From assembly GCA_020349885.1 (NCBI GenBank), contig CP070701.1:2117077-2181076 (forward strand): a stretch of DNA of 64,000 nucleotides. Direction: 5' to 3'. The DNA comes from Acidobacteriota bacterium (lineage in GTDB: Bacteria > Acidobacteriota > G020349885). The notes below the pieces were generated by a model. That model saw only the letters and a list, made by a program, of their open reading frames with translations. It did not search any database and was not told the origin of the DNA. The translations under genes and the position numbers were made by a program. Below, piece by piece: positions 41,342-49,611 of the stretch (position 1 is the first letter of the stretch; every line of letters starts with the position of its first letter).

Positions 41342-43566
41342 TGTTTCCCCGTGGAATCGCTGCGGCTGCGGCGATCGGCCTCGCGATCATGCCATGCCTG
41401 AGCGGGTGCGGCCGAACGACGGCCCCGAACGTCTTGTTCATCACCGTCGACACGCTCCGGGCCGACCGCCTCGGATGCGCCGGCTACCCCATCGAGACCC
41501 CCACCATTGACCGCCTAGCGGAGGAGGGGATTTATTTTTCGAGCCTCTACGCCTCCGTTCCCACGACGCTTCCCTCCCACGCAAGCTTGTTCACGTCGAA
41601 GCGCCCCTTTTCGAACGGAGTCCGCACGAATGGATTGCATGCCTTGGACGATTCGCACACGACGCTTGCGGAAGTCCTGAGTGCAGAAGGTTATGAAACC
41701 GGCGCCGTTACGGCGTCCTTCGTGCTGCACTCCATGTATGGACTCGCGCAAGGGTTTATGTCCTACGAGGAAGTGGAAAGCCTTCCGCACCATGAACACC
41801 TGGCACAGCGCCCCGCGGGCGAGATTACCCGCTTGGCGGAACAGTGGTTAAAGGAAAGAAAATCTCCATGGTTTCTGTGGGTGCACTACTTCGATCCACA
41901 CACACCCTACGAGCCGCCCGAGCCGTACAGGACGCGCTACGAACATCCCTACGACGGGGAAATCGCCTACACGGACAGCGAGATCGGAAAATTGCTCACA
42001 ACGCTTCGACGGCGCGGCATGCTCGACTCGACGCTCGTTGTATTCATCTCAGACCACGGCGAGGCACTGGGGGAGCACGGAGAGGAAACGCACGGCCTTT
42101 TACTCTACGAACCGACGGTGCGCGTGCCGTTCATCTTGTGGGGCGAGGGAATTGAGGCGATGGAAAGGCCGATTCATGAGGCCGCCGCCCACATGAACGT
42201 CGCGCCTACGGTTTTGGATCTTCTGGGAATTCCTCTGCCCGTCGGCTTTCAGGGGCAGAGCCTGCGCCTCCGATGGGAACAAGGAGCGTCGGGGCCGGAA
42301 AGCATTTACACGGAAACGTGCGTGCCGTATTACGATTATCGGTGGGCGCCAATGGAGGCGCTGGTGCAGGGAGGATGGAAGTACATCCTGGCGCCCCGGC
42401 CGGAGCTTTACCACGTGGTCGAAGACCCCAAGGAGGAGCGGGATCTCGTCGAGGAAGAAAGGGAGAGGGCGGAAGGGTTGCGGAGAGCGTTGCTGGAGGA
42501 GCGGAAACGGTACCCGAAGGCGGAGCCGGAGAAGGCGGAGCTGACGGAGGAGGCGCTGGAGAAGCTGCAGAGCTTGGGGTATTTGGCGGGGGGGCGGATG
42601 ACGTGGGAGGAGCCGGACGCGCTGGCCATGGCAGAGGAATTTCCGGACATCAAGGAGCGCATGGAAGTGCTGCAAATCATCGAACAAAGCAGGAAAGCCC
42701 TCTCGGAGGGGCGCATTCAACTGTGCGCTGATTTGTTAGAACGGGCGTTCTCTTTGGATCCGACCAACCTCAACGTTCTTGCCCGGCTCGCCGCATATTA
42801 CCAAGACTCCCACAGACCCCGGGAAGCGCTCGACTTGCGGCGCAGGCTGGCGGACATCGAGCCCCTGCATGCACCGGAATACTACCGCAGGCTTGCGGAG
42901 TGGGAATCGGTGAACGGCAATTCAGACGCGGCGCGGCAGGCATGGGAAAAGGCGGTCGACTCGTACACTGTGCTGGAGGCGCGCATCGGAACGCTCTATG
43001 CGGAAAACTACTACGACCGTGCCCTTTGCTACGAAAAGCTCGGCCAGGCAGAAAAGGCGGAAGCCGACCTGCGCGCCGGCCTCGCCCGGTATCCCGACTC
43101 GCCGCTTCTCTACTACGCCCTCGGAGCTTTTTCCCAGAACGCCGGCAATTGGGACGAAGCCCAGGCGATGTACGAAACCGCCTTGAGGTATAGTCCTCAC
43201 TATATGGACGCGAAGGTGAATCTGAGCACGGTGCTACTTAAGAAGAAAGATTTTCAAGGTGCCGCAGCAATCTTGGAAGAGATCCATGGGACGACGGAGC
43301 CTACGGTGCAGACATTAAACAATTTGGCGCATGCGTATTCTTCCCTGGGGCGATACGCAGAGGCCGAGCCATTGTATCTCAAATCGCTTGCGCTGGAACC
43401 GACGCAAGCCTTGGCCCGGGCCGGGCTGGCAGACCTCGCGTTTCGCCGTGGTGACGCCGAGCGCGGCACGAAACTTTGCCGGGAGGTGCTCGCCTCGGAC
43501 CCCAAAAACCGGGAAGCCCGCATGGTGCTTGAGCACCATACCGGGAAGGCGGGGAATTCCTCATGA
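41338..43566 (+). CDS. Sulfatase-fold/TPR lipoprotein 1
   Basis: The 742-residue protein has a lipoprotein signal (lipobox LSGC, Cys24). The alkaline-phosphatase-superfamily domain spans ~30-440: NVLFITVDTLRADRLGCAGYP (metal Asps), TTLPSHASLF (active loop, Thr77 in the nucleophile place), FLWVHYFDPHTPYEPP, VFISDHGEALGEHGEE (second metal pair) and a GWKYILAPRPELYHVVEDPKEE end. About six TPR repeats follow (~470-735). No formylglycine Cys/Ser is present. The start is the ATG at 41338 overlapping the sigma factor stop. A block of ~270 bases (42352-42621) is nearly identical to gene 2. Likely anchored to a membrane facing the periplasm. Confidence 0.85.
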   Translation: MMFPRGIAAAAAIGLAIMPCLSGCGRTTAPNVLFITVDTLRADRLGCAGYPIETPTIDRLAEEGIYFSSLYASVPTTLPSHASLFTSKRPFSNGVRTNGLHALDDSHTTLAEVLSAEGYETGAVTASFVLHSMYGLAQGFMSYEEVESLPHHEHLAQRPAGEITRLAEQWLKERKSPWFLWVHYFDPHTPYEPPEPYRTRYEHPYDGEIAYTDSEIGKLLTTLRRRGMLDSTLVVFISDHGEALGEHGEETHGLLLYEPTVRVPFILWGEGIEAMERPIHEAAAHMNVAPTVLDLLGIPLPVGFQGQSLRLRWEQGASGPESIYTETCVPYYDYRWAPMEALVQGGWKYILAPRPELYHVVEDPKEERDLVEEERERAEGLRRALLEERKRYPKAEPEKAELTEEALEKLQSLGYLAGGRMTWEEPDALAMAEEFPDIKERMEVLQIIEQSRKALSEGRIQLCADLLERAFSLDPTNLNVLARLAAYYQDSHRPREALDLRRRLADIEPLHAPEYYRRLAEWESVNGNSDAARQAWEKAVDSYTVLEARIGTLYAENYYDRALCYEKLGQAEKAEADLRAGLARYPDSPLLYYALGAFSQNAGNWDEAQAMYETALRYSPHYMDAKVNLSTVLLKKKDFQGAAAILEEIHGTTEPTVQTLNNLAHAYSSLGRYAEAEPLYLKSLALEPTQALARAGLADLAFRRGDAERGTKLCREVLASDPKNREARMVLEHHTGKAGNSS
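42352..42621 (+). repeat. Shared block in sulfatase/TPR gene 1
   Basis: By eye about four of ~270 bases differ from 44580-44849, while flanking sequence is far more diverged. The block codes for the end of the hydrolase domain and the hinge to the TPR part (WKYILAPRP... to MTWEEPDAL). The last ~70 bases are also close to gene 3 (47090-47165). Confidence 0.75.
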
Positions 43567-45824
43567 AGAACATCCCCTTACTTATTCTTGCCTTCGCCCT
43601 CGCCCTGGCGCCGGGATGCGCGCAGCGGTCGCGCCCCAACGTGCTGTTCATCACCGTCGATACGCTCCGGGCCGACCGCCTCGGATGCGCCGGCTACCCC
43701 ATCGAGACCCCCACCATTGACCGCCTGGCGGAAGAAGGCGTCTACTTCCCCAACCTTTACGCCCTTGCACCCCTTACGCTCCCCTCCCACACGAGCCTGT
43801 TCACCTCTATGCGCCCCTTTTCGCACGGGGTGCGGATGAACGGCGTGCATGTGCTGGGCGAATCGCACACGACGCTCGCGGAGATCTTACAGAAAGAAGG
43901 CTATGAGACCGGGGCCGTCACTGGAGCCTACGTGGTGCATTCAATGTTCGGGCTCAGCCAGGGGTTCTCCACGTACGCAAACGTGGAGAATCCGCCTCCT
44001 TCCGAGCGCGACCCTTTCGAGACCCGGATAAGCGACCGCCTGGGGGAGGACGTGACGCACATGGCGGAGGCATGGCTCAAAGAAAGAAAATCTCCCTGGT
44101 TCCTGTGGGTGCACTACTACGACCCGCACTCGCCCTACACCCCGCCCGAGCCCTACGCCGCCCGCTACAAGCATGCCTACGACGGGGAAATCGCCTACGC
44201 CGACAGCGAGATGGGAAAGCTGCTCGATGTTTTAAAAAACCGCGGCGAGCTTGATTCAACGCTCGTGGTGTTCGCCTCGGACCACGGGGAGGGACTCGGG
44301 GAGCACGACGAGCCGGAACACGGGCTTTTTCTGTACGAACCGACGGTGCGGGCACCGGTGATCGTGCGCGGAAAAAATGTTCCTCAGGGCATGCGCATCG
44401 AGCACGCGGCCTCGCACCTCGGCGTGGCGCCGATGGTGCTTGATCTTCTGGGCATCGAGGCGCCGCGGGAGTTCCAGGGGCAGAGCCTGCGCCTCCTGTG
44501 GGAAAGAAGCGGCGCCTTTTCTCCGGAAATGATTTACCTAGAAACGTACGAACCGTACTACAACCACCAATGGGCTCCGATGGAGGCGCTGATGCAGGGA
44601 GGATGGAAGTACATCCTGGCGCCCCGGCCGGAGCTTTACCACGTGGTCGAAGACCCCAAGGAGGAGCGGGATCTCGTCGAGGAAGAAAGGGAGAGGGCGG
44701 AAGGGTTGCGGAGGGCGTTGCTGGAGGAGCGGAAACGGTACCCGAAGGCGGAGCCGGAGAAGGCGGAGCTGACGGAGGAGGCGCTGGAGAAGCTGCAGAG
44801 CTTGGGGTATTTGACGGGGGGACGGATGACGTGGGAGGAGCCGGATGCACTGGCGATGGTGGATGGGCTTCCCGACATCAAGGAGCGCATCGACGTGCTG
44901 AGGCTCGCCAAACAGGCAAGGGACGAGATGCTTCGCGGACACATGGAGCGGAGCCTCGAACTTTTGGAGCAAGCGCTTCCGCTCGACCCCACCAACGTTC
45001 AGGTTCTAAAGCGGCTCGCCGTATTTTACCGTGACCTCCGCAGGCCTTGGGAAGAGTTGGACATGCGGCGGAGATTGGCGGACATCGATCCCCTGCATGC
45101 ACCGGAATACTACCGAAGGCTTGCGGAGTGGGAAACCGAAAACGGCAACCTGGAAGCCGCACGGCAAGCATGGGAAAAGATGCTTGACTCGTACGACGTG
45201 CTGGAGGTGCGCCTCGGAACGCTCTTTGCGGAAAACTATTACAACCGCGCCCTTTGCTACAAAAAGCTCGGCCAGGATGAAAAGGCGGAAGCCGAGATTC
45301 GCGCCGGCCTCGCCCGGTATCCAGACGCGCCGCTTCTCTACTACGCCCTCGGAGCTTTTTCCCAGAACGCCCGTCGGTGGGACCAGGCCCAGGAAATGTA
45401 CGAAGCCGCGCTGGCGCGGGATCCGAACCACCGGAGAGCGAAAGTGCATCTGAGCAAGGTCTTGACCCGAAAAGCGGCCTCGGCGTCGAATAGCGAAACC
45501 CGAATGCGCAACCTGAAGCGGGCCGCGGCGCTGTTGGAAGAGGTGCACGAGACGTTCGGTCCCACGGCGGAAACCCTGACCGATCTCGCCCGTCTGAACT
45601 TTTCGATGAAGCGGGAAGATAAAGTGGAAGAACTCCTCTTAAAAGCCCTCACCGTGAATCCCAATTACGCCAAAGCCCGGGTCGCTTTGGCGGAACTGTC
45701 GTTTCGCCGGGGCGACACAAAACTGGGCATCGAGCTCTGCCGCAAGGTGCTTGCGGCGGAGCCCGGCAACATCGAGGCGCGGAAGGTGCTTGAACACTAC
45801 GCAGGAGTCCGAGAAACCCTATGA
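43563..45824 (+). CDS. Sulfatase-fold/TPR lipoprotein 2
   Basis: The 753-residue protein repeats the architecture of its upstream neighbour: lipobox APGC (Cys19), hydrolase domain ~26-435 with TLPSHTSLF (Thr72 in the nucleophile place), VFASDHGEGLGEHDEPEHG and FLWVHYYDPHSPY, then TPR repeats from ~465. One TPR linker has an insertion (ASASNSETRMRNLKRAAALL) absent from gene 1. Its ATG overlaps the stop of gene 1 and its stop overlaps the start of gene 3. The differences lie mainly in the substrate-facing loops and TPRs, which suggests different partners or substrates. Confidence 0.85.
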   Translation: MKNIPLLILAFALALAPGCAQRSRPNVLFITVDTLRADRLGCAGYPIETPTIDRLAEEGVYFPNLYALAPLTLPSHTSLFTSMRPFSHGVRMNGVHVLGESHTTLAEILQKEGYETGAVTGAYVVHSMFGLSQGFSTYANVENPPPSERDPFETRISDRLGEDVTHMAEAWLKERKSPWFLWVHYYDPHSPYTPPEPYAARYKHAYDGEIAYADSEMGKLLDVLKNRGELDSTLVVFASDHGEGLGEHDEPEHGLFLYEPTVRAPVIVRGKNVPQGMRIEHAASHLGVAPMVLDLLGIEAPREFQGQSLRLLWERSGAFSPEMIYLETYEPYYNHQWAPMEALMQGGWKYILAPRPELYHVVEDPKEERDLVEEERERAEGLRRALLEERKRYPKAEPEKAELTEEALEKLQSLGYLTGGRMTWEEPDALAMVDGLPDIKERIDVLRLAKQARDEMLRGHMERSLELLEQALPLDPTNVQVLKRLAVFYRDLRRPWEELDMRRRLADIDPLHAPEYYRRLAEWETENGNLEAARQAWEKMLDSYDVLEVRLGTLFAENYYNRALCYKKLGQDEKAEAEIRAGLARYPDAPLLYYALGAFSQNARRWDQAQEMYEAALARDPNHRRAKVHLSKVLTRKAASASNSETRMRNLKRAAALLEEVHETFGPTAETLTDLARLNFSMKREDKVEELLLKALTVNPNYAKARVALAELSFRRGDTKLGIELCRKVLAAEPGNIEARKVLEHYAGVRETL
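44580..44849 (+). repeat. Shared block in sulfatase/TPR gene 2
   Basis: Partner of the block at 42352-42621 (offset 2228). A second identical stretch of 65 bases lies at the N-terminal ends of both genes (41452-41516 and 43672-43736). Confidence 0.75.
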
Positions 45825-48112
45825 AGCACAGCATCCACCCTCCACGGGGCTACGGGGGACGGATGTTCTGGTGGCTCCTTCTGGCCGGCCTGTCCTTGGC
45901 GGTGGGATGCGCCCGGGGGCCGCGCCCCAACGTGCTATTCATCACGGTCGACACCCTCCGGGCCGACCGCCTCGGATGCGCCGGCTACCCCATCGAGACG
46001 CCCGCCATCGACCGCCTGGCGGAAGAGGGAGTGTACTTTCCCGGCCTGTACGTCCCGGCGCCCGTAACGCTACCGTCCCATGCGAGCCTGTTCACGTCGG
46101 AGCGCCCTTTTTCGCACGGGGTGCGGATGAACGGCGTGCACGTGCTGGGCGAGTCGCACACGACGCTCGCCGAGGTGCTCGAGAGCGAGGGGTACGAAAC
46201 GGGGGCCGTGATCGGCGCGTTCGTGGTCCACTCGATGTACGGGCTGGGGCAAGGGTTTTCGTCGTACGAGGAGATGGAAAACCTGCCGCCCGATGAGCGG
46301 GGCATATTGGCGCCCCGCCAAGCGTCGCGCACCGCCCTTGAAGTGAGCCAGCGGGCACAGGCATGGCTCCAGGAAAGGGAGTCTCCATGGTTTTTGTGGG
46401 TGCACTACTATGACCCCCACGCACCCTATGAACCGCCCGAGGGATTCCTGGAAAGGTACGAGAACGCGTACGACGGTGAAGTCGCCTATACGGACCGGAT
46501 GTTGTCGCGGCTTTTGGGAATGATGAGGGAGCAGGACCTGTTGGAGAATACGCTGGTGGTGTTCGCCTCGGACCACGGTGAAGCGCTGGGAGAGCACGGG
46601 GAAGCCGAGCATGGGCTTTTCCTCTACCAGCCGACGGTCCGGGCGCCGCTCATCCTGCACGGTAAAAACGTCCCCCGCGGGAAGCGGGTCGAGCAAGCCG
46701 CCTCCCTGATTGACACGGCGCCGACCGTGCTTGACCTTCTGGGCATCGAAGCCCCTAGTGAGTTCCAGGGGCAGAGCCTGCGCCCTCTGTGGGAGCAGGA
46801 AGGCGACGCTCTGAAGAGTTCCTATTGGGAGGAAGGTATCTATACGGAAACCTACATGCCCTATTACAACCATCGGTGGGCCCCCATCGAGGGCCTGATC
46901 AAAGAAGGATGGAAATACATCCTGGCGCCCAAGGAGGAGCTTTACAATTTGGCCGAGGACCCGAAAGAGGAGCGCGACCTCAGCAGTGACGAACCGGAAA
47001 AAGCCAAGGCGATGCGGAAAATGCTCATAGAAGAGAGGCGGCGGTACCCCAAGGCCGCCTCGCGAAAAGCCGATTTGTCGAAGGAGGCGCTGGAGAAGCT
47101 GCAGAGTCTGGGGTATCTGACGGGGGGGCGGATGACGTGGGAGGAGCCGGACGCGCTGGCCATGGCGGAGACGTTGACGGACAGCAAATCGCAAAGCCAT
47201 TTCACGGAAGGGATTATCCTGCAGCGGGCCATGGCGCTCCTCAACGAGGGCAAGATCGAAGAAAGCATCCAGGTTTTTGAGAAAGAGGCCGAGAAGGACC
47301 CCGACAACCTCGTTCTTCTCAAGCATATAGCCGAGATTTACGAGCATTCGGGTGAAACGGAAAAAGCGCTGCCAATCCGCCGCAGAATGGCGGACATCAA
47401 CCCCACCGAAGCCTTCTTCTACTATCGAAGTCTGGCGGATTGGGAAGACCGCCAGGGCAACAAAGACGCAACGCAAGACGCCCTGCGCAAGGCCCTGGAC
47501 TCCGTCACGGTTTTGGAGGTGATCCAGGGAGCGCTGTTTCCGGAAGATTACAGCAACCGGGCGCTCTGCTATCAACTGTTGGGAGAAGAGGAAGAGGCGG
47601 AGGCCGAGCTCCGGAGCGGCCTTGACCGGTACCCCACCTCGACGCTGCTCCACTTCGCGCTCGGCGCGCTGTACCACGAGGGGCTGGGGCGCCTCGACGA
47701 CGCACGGGCCAGGTACGAGAAGGTCCTGGAGCTCGACCCGCGTTCACGCGACGCCAAGGTGAACCTGGCCAACGTCCTGAGAGAAATGGGGGAGTACGAG
47801 CGCGCGCTGGCCCTTATCAAGGAAGTCCATGTTGAATTCGGCCCCACGGCGCAGGCGTTCTACAACATTGCGCTCATTTACCTTAACATGGGAAAAGGCG
47901 ACGAGGGCGAGCAGTTCCTCCTCCAGGCGCTCGAAACAAATCCCCGGCACACCCTTTCGCTTCTTGCGCTCGCGGAGTCGGCCTTTAAAAAAGGCGACAT
48001 CGAGCGAGGCACCGCCCTCTGCGGCAGGGTGCTCGAAACGGAGCCCGCCAATCGCACGGCCCTCATCATGCTCGAGGCGTACGGACAGGGGGAGGCGGCT
48101 CCCGGCACGTAG
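45821..48112 (+). CDS. Sulfatase-fold/TPR lipoprotein 3
   Basis: The 763-residue third copy has lipobox AVGC (Cys30); a shorter start at the ATG 45863 would place that Cys at residue 16 and is equally plausible. The hydrolase domain (~37-455) keeps TLPSHASLF (Thr83), FLWVHYYDPHAPYEPP and VFASDHGEALGEHGEAEHG. The TPR tail (~485-755) is more diverged than between genes 1 and 2, and the linker KEELYNLAEDPKEERDL is its own version. It ends the operon; a GC hairpin follows at 48130 and folC converges from the right. Confidence 0.85.
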   Translation: MKHSIHPPRGYGGRMFWWLLLAGLSLAVGCARGPRPNVLFITVDTLRADRLGCAGYPIETPAIDRLAEEGVYFPGLYVPAPVTLPSHASLFTSERPFSHGVRMNGVHVLGESHTTLAEVLESEGYETGAVIGAFVVHSMYGLGQGFSSYEEMENLPPDERGILAPRQASRTALEVSQRAQAWLQERESPWFLWVHYYDPHAPYEPPEGFLERYENAYDGEVAYTDRMLSRLLGMMREQDLLENTLVVFASDHGEALGEHGEAEHGLFLYQPTVRAPLILHGKNVPRGKRVEQAASLIDTAPTVLDLLGIEAPSEFQGQSLRPLWEQEGDALKSSYWEEGIYTETYMPYYNHRWAPIEGLIKEGWKYILAPKEELYNLAEDPKEERDLSSDEPEKAKAMRKMLIEERRRYPKAASRKADLSKEALEKLQSLGYLTGGRMTWEEPDALAMAETLTDSKSQSHFTEGIILQRAMALLNEGKIEESIQVFEKEAEKDPDNLVLLKHIAEIYEHSGETEKALPIRRRMADINPTEAFFYYRSLADWEDRQGNKDATQDALRKALDSVTVLEVIQGALFPEDYSNRALCYQLLGEEEEAEAELRSGLDRYPTSTLLHFALGALYHEGLGRLDDARARYEKVLELDPRSRDAKVNLANVLREMGEYERALALIKEVHVEFGPTAQAFYNIALIYLNMGKGDEGEQFLLQALETNPRHTLSLLALAESAFKKGDIERGTALCGRVLETEPANRTALIMLEAYGQGEAAPGT

Positions 48113-48129
48113 GCCGTAGCGTTCCGGTG

Positions 48130-48148
48130 CCCCCTTTGGTAAAGGGGG
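48130..48148. terminator. Hairpin between convergent genes
   Basis: CCCCCTTT, loop GGT, AAAGGGGG. It works on both strands and lies between the third lipoprotein gene and folC. No T-run follows, so it may equally be a dispersed repeat unit. Confidence 0.45.
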
Positions 48149-48176
48149 GGATTGCGGCCCTTGCAACAAAGCGGAA

Positions 48177-49508
48177 CTATGGGCTTTTTCTGAAGGCCTT
48201 CGGTTTCAGAATCTCCCCGACGAGAAAAAGCGAGCCCGCAACGCACACCAGCCCCTCGCGTCCCGCAAGGAGCCGCGCCCGGCGGAGCGCCCTGAGGGGT
48301 GAAGGCTCCGCGTACAGGCAGGGCTTGCCCGCCAAGGTCGTTAAGGCGGGCAGGCCGACGCGCCGGGCCAGGCGGGCGAGATGGCGCGCCCGGAAAAACT
48401 TATGGCCGGGAACCTCCGTCGCGACGATCCCCTCCGCGACTCTCTTCCAGGCGCGGAGCATGGCCTCGGCGTTCTTTTCGCGCCCTACGGCCACGACGAG
48501 AACGCGTGGGCGCTCGGCGCGCGTTGCGAGGAACGCGGCCAGGGCACGCGCGCCCGATGGGTTGTGCGCCCCGTCGAGGTACGTGGCGGGGCGGCCCGCC
48601 GCGCGCTCCAGGCGCCCGCGAATCCGGGCGCGGGCGAATCCGCGGCGGAGGGCCGCCGCGCTCCAGGGCAGCCGCTTGCGGGCGAGCGCGAGGGCCGCGA
48701 GGGCCGTCGCGGCGTTCTCGCGCTGGTGCGCGCCGGTGAGGCCGAGGCGCAGGCCGGAAAAATTTTTTCCGAGCACGCGCGCAGAAAAATTTCCTCCCTT
48801 ACCTTCCCTTAGCGTGCAGACGCGCGGCACGGAAACGAGGCGCGCCCCGACTCGGGCGCAAACCTTCCGCACCGAGCGCTCCGCGGACGGCGTCATCGGC
48901 CCCGCGAGGAGGGGGCGCCCCGCGCGGGCGATGCCGGCCTTGGTGCGGGCGATGACGGCGCGCGTCTTGCCGAGCCGGCGCGTGTGGTCGAGCTCCACGT
49001 TCGTCATGACGGAGACGAGCGGCGAGCCGAGCACGTTCGTAGCGTCCCAGTCGCCCCCCATGCCGACCTCCACGACCGCGACGTCAACCTTCCGGCGCGC
49101 GAAATAGAGAAAGGCCGCGGCCGTCAGGACCTCGAAGTAGCTGGCCTCGGCGCCGCGCCGCCCCGTCGGAGACCGGGCAAGCCCCGCCGCGTCGCGCACG
49201 TCGAGAAGGACGCCGGCGAACGCCCCCGGAGCGATGAGGCGCCCGTTCAGGGCGATCCGCTCGCGCGGGCTCACCAGGTGGGGCGAGGTGTACCTTCCCA
49301 CGCGGAAGCCGGCCTCGCGCAGGACCGAGTCCAGATAGGCGACGACGGAGCCCTTGCCGTTCGTCCCGCCGACCAGGACGGAGAGAAAATTCTTCTCCGG
49401 GCGCCCGAGCTCCTCCAGCACGGCGCGGATGCGCTCGAGCCCGGGCTTCATCAGCCAGAGCTCGAGCGAGTCGAGGTAACGCCAGGCGGAACGCTCGCGG
49501 GAACGCAT
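48177..49508 (-). CDS. folC: Folylpolyglutamate/dihydrofolate synthase
   Basis: FolC adds glutamate to folates and often also makes dihydrofolate from dihydropteroate. The 443-residue protein is a Mur-ligase-type enzyme: P-loop VGGTNGKGSVV (~46-56), TSPHLVSPRERIALNG, VVEVGMGGDWDATNVL, TNVELDHTRRLG and LDGAHNPSGARALAAF. The C-terminal domain contains an unusual stretch VGLPALTTLAGKP that is encoded by a palindromic repeat (48321-48355). The protein is very Arg-rich. It is monocistronic and diverges from the radical SAM gene at 49612. Confidence 0.9.
   Translation of the reverse strand: MRSRERSAWRYLDSLELWLMKPGLERIRAVLEELGRPEKNFLSVLVGGTNGKGSVVAYLDSVLREAGFRVGRYTSPHLVSPRERIALNGRLIAPGAFAGVLLDVRDAAGLARSPTGRRGAEASYFEVLTAAAFLYFARRKVDVAVVEVGMGGDWDATNVLGSPLVSVMTNVELDHTRRLGKTRAVIARTKAGIARAGRPLLAGPMTPSAERSVRKVCARVGARLVSVPRVCTLREGKGGNFSARVLGKNFSGLRLGLTGAHQRENAATALAALALARKRLPWSAAALRRGFARARIRGRLERAAGRPATYLDGAHNPSGARALAAFLATRAERPRVLVVAVGREKNAEAMLRAWKRVAEGIVATEVPGHKFFRARHLARLARRVGLPALTTLAGKPCLYAEPSPLRALRRARLLAGREGLVCVAGSLFLVGEILKPKAFRKSP
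48321..48355. repeat. Palindromic element inside folC
   Basis: GGGCTTGCCCGCC, AAGGTCGTTAAGG and CGGGCAGG; the reverse complement matches 27801-27843 at about 30 of 34 bases. It is in frame within folC and adds about twelve codons of coding sequence in the C-terminal domain. Confidence 0.6.
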
Positions 49509-49592
49509 CGCTCATTTTATAGGAGTTCTTACCGCCGATAAAATTCCGCCCGTCCAAAGGGCGGGCCGCCGCTCGCTCGCGCGCCCCGGGCG

Positions 49593-49601
49593 TGGTAAAC
49601 T
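49593..49601 (+). promoter_or_regulatory. Extended -10 promoter for the AmrS-like gene
   Basis: TGGTAAACT (TGn plus TAAACT) ends ten bases before the ATG at 49612, so the mRNA would start only a few bases before the start codon. Confidence 0.45.
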
Positions 49602-49611
49602 GAAGATAAAG

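Noticed and set aside
41338..48112. Calling the three lipoproteins formylglycine sulfatases (aslA/atsA-like)
   Set aside because: The C/S-x-P-S-R signature is missing in all copies, so only the fold name is justified.
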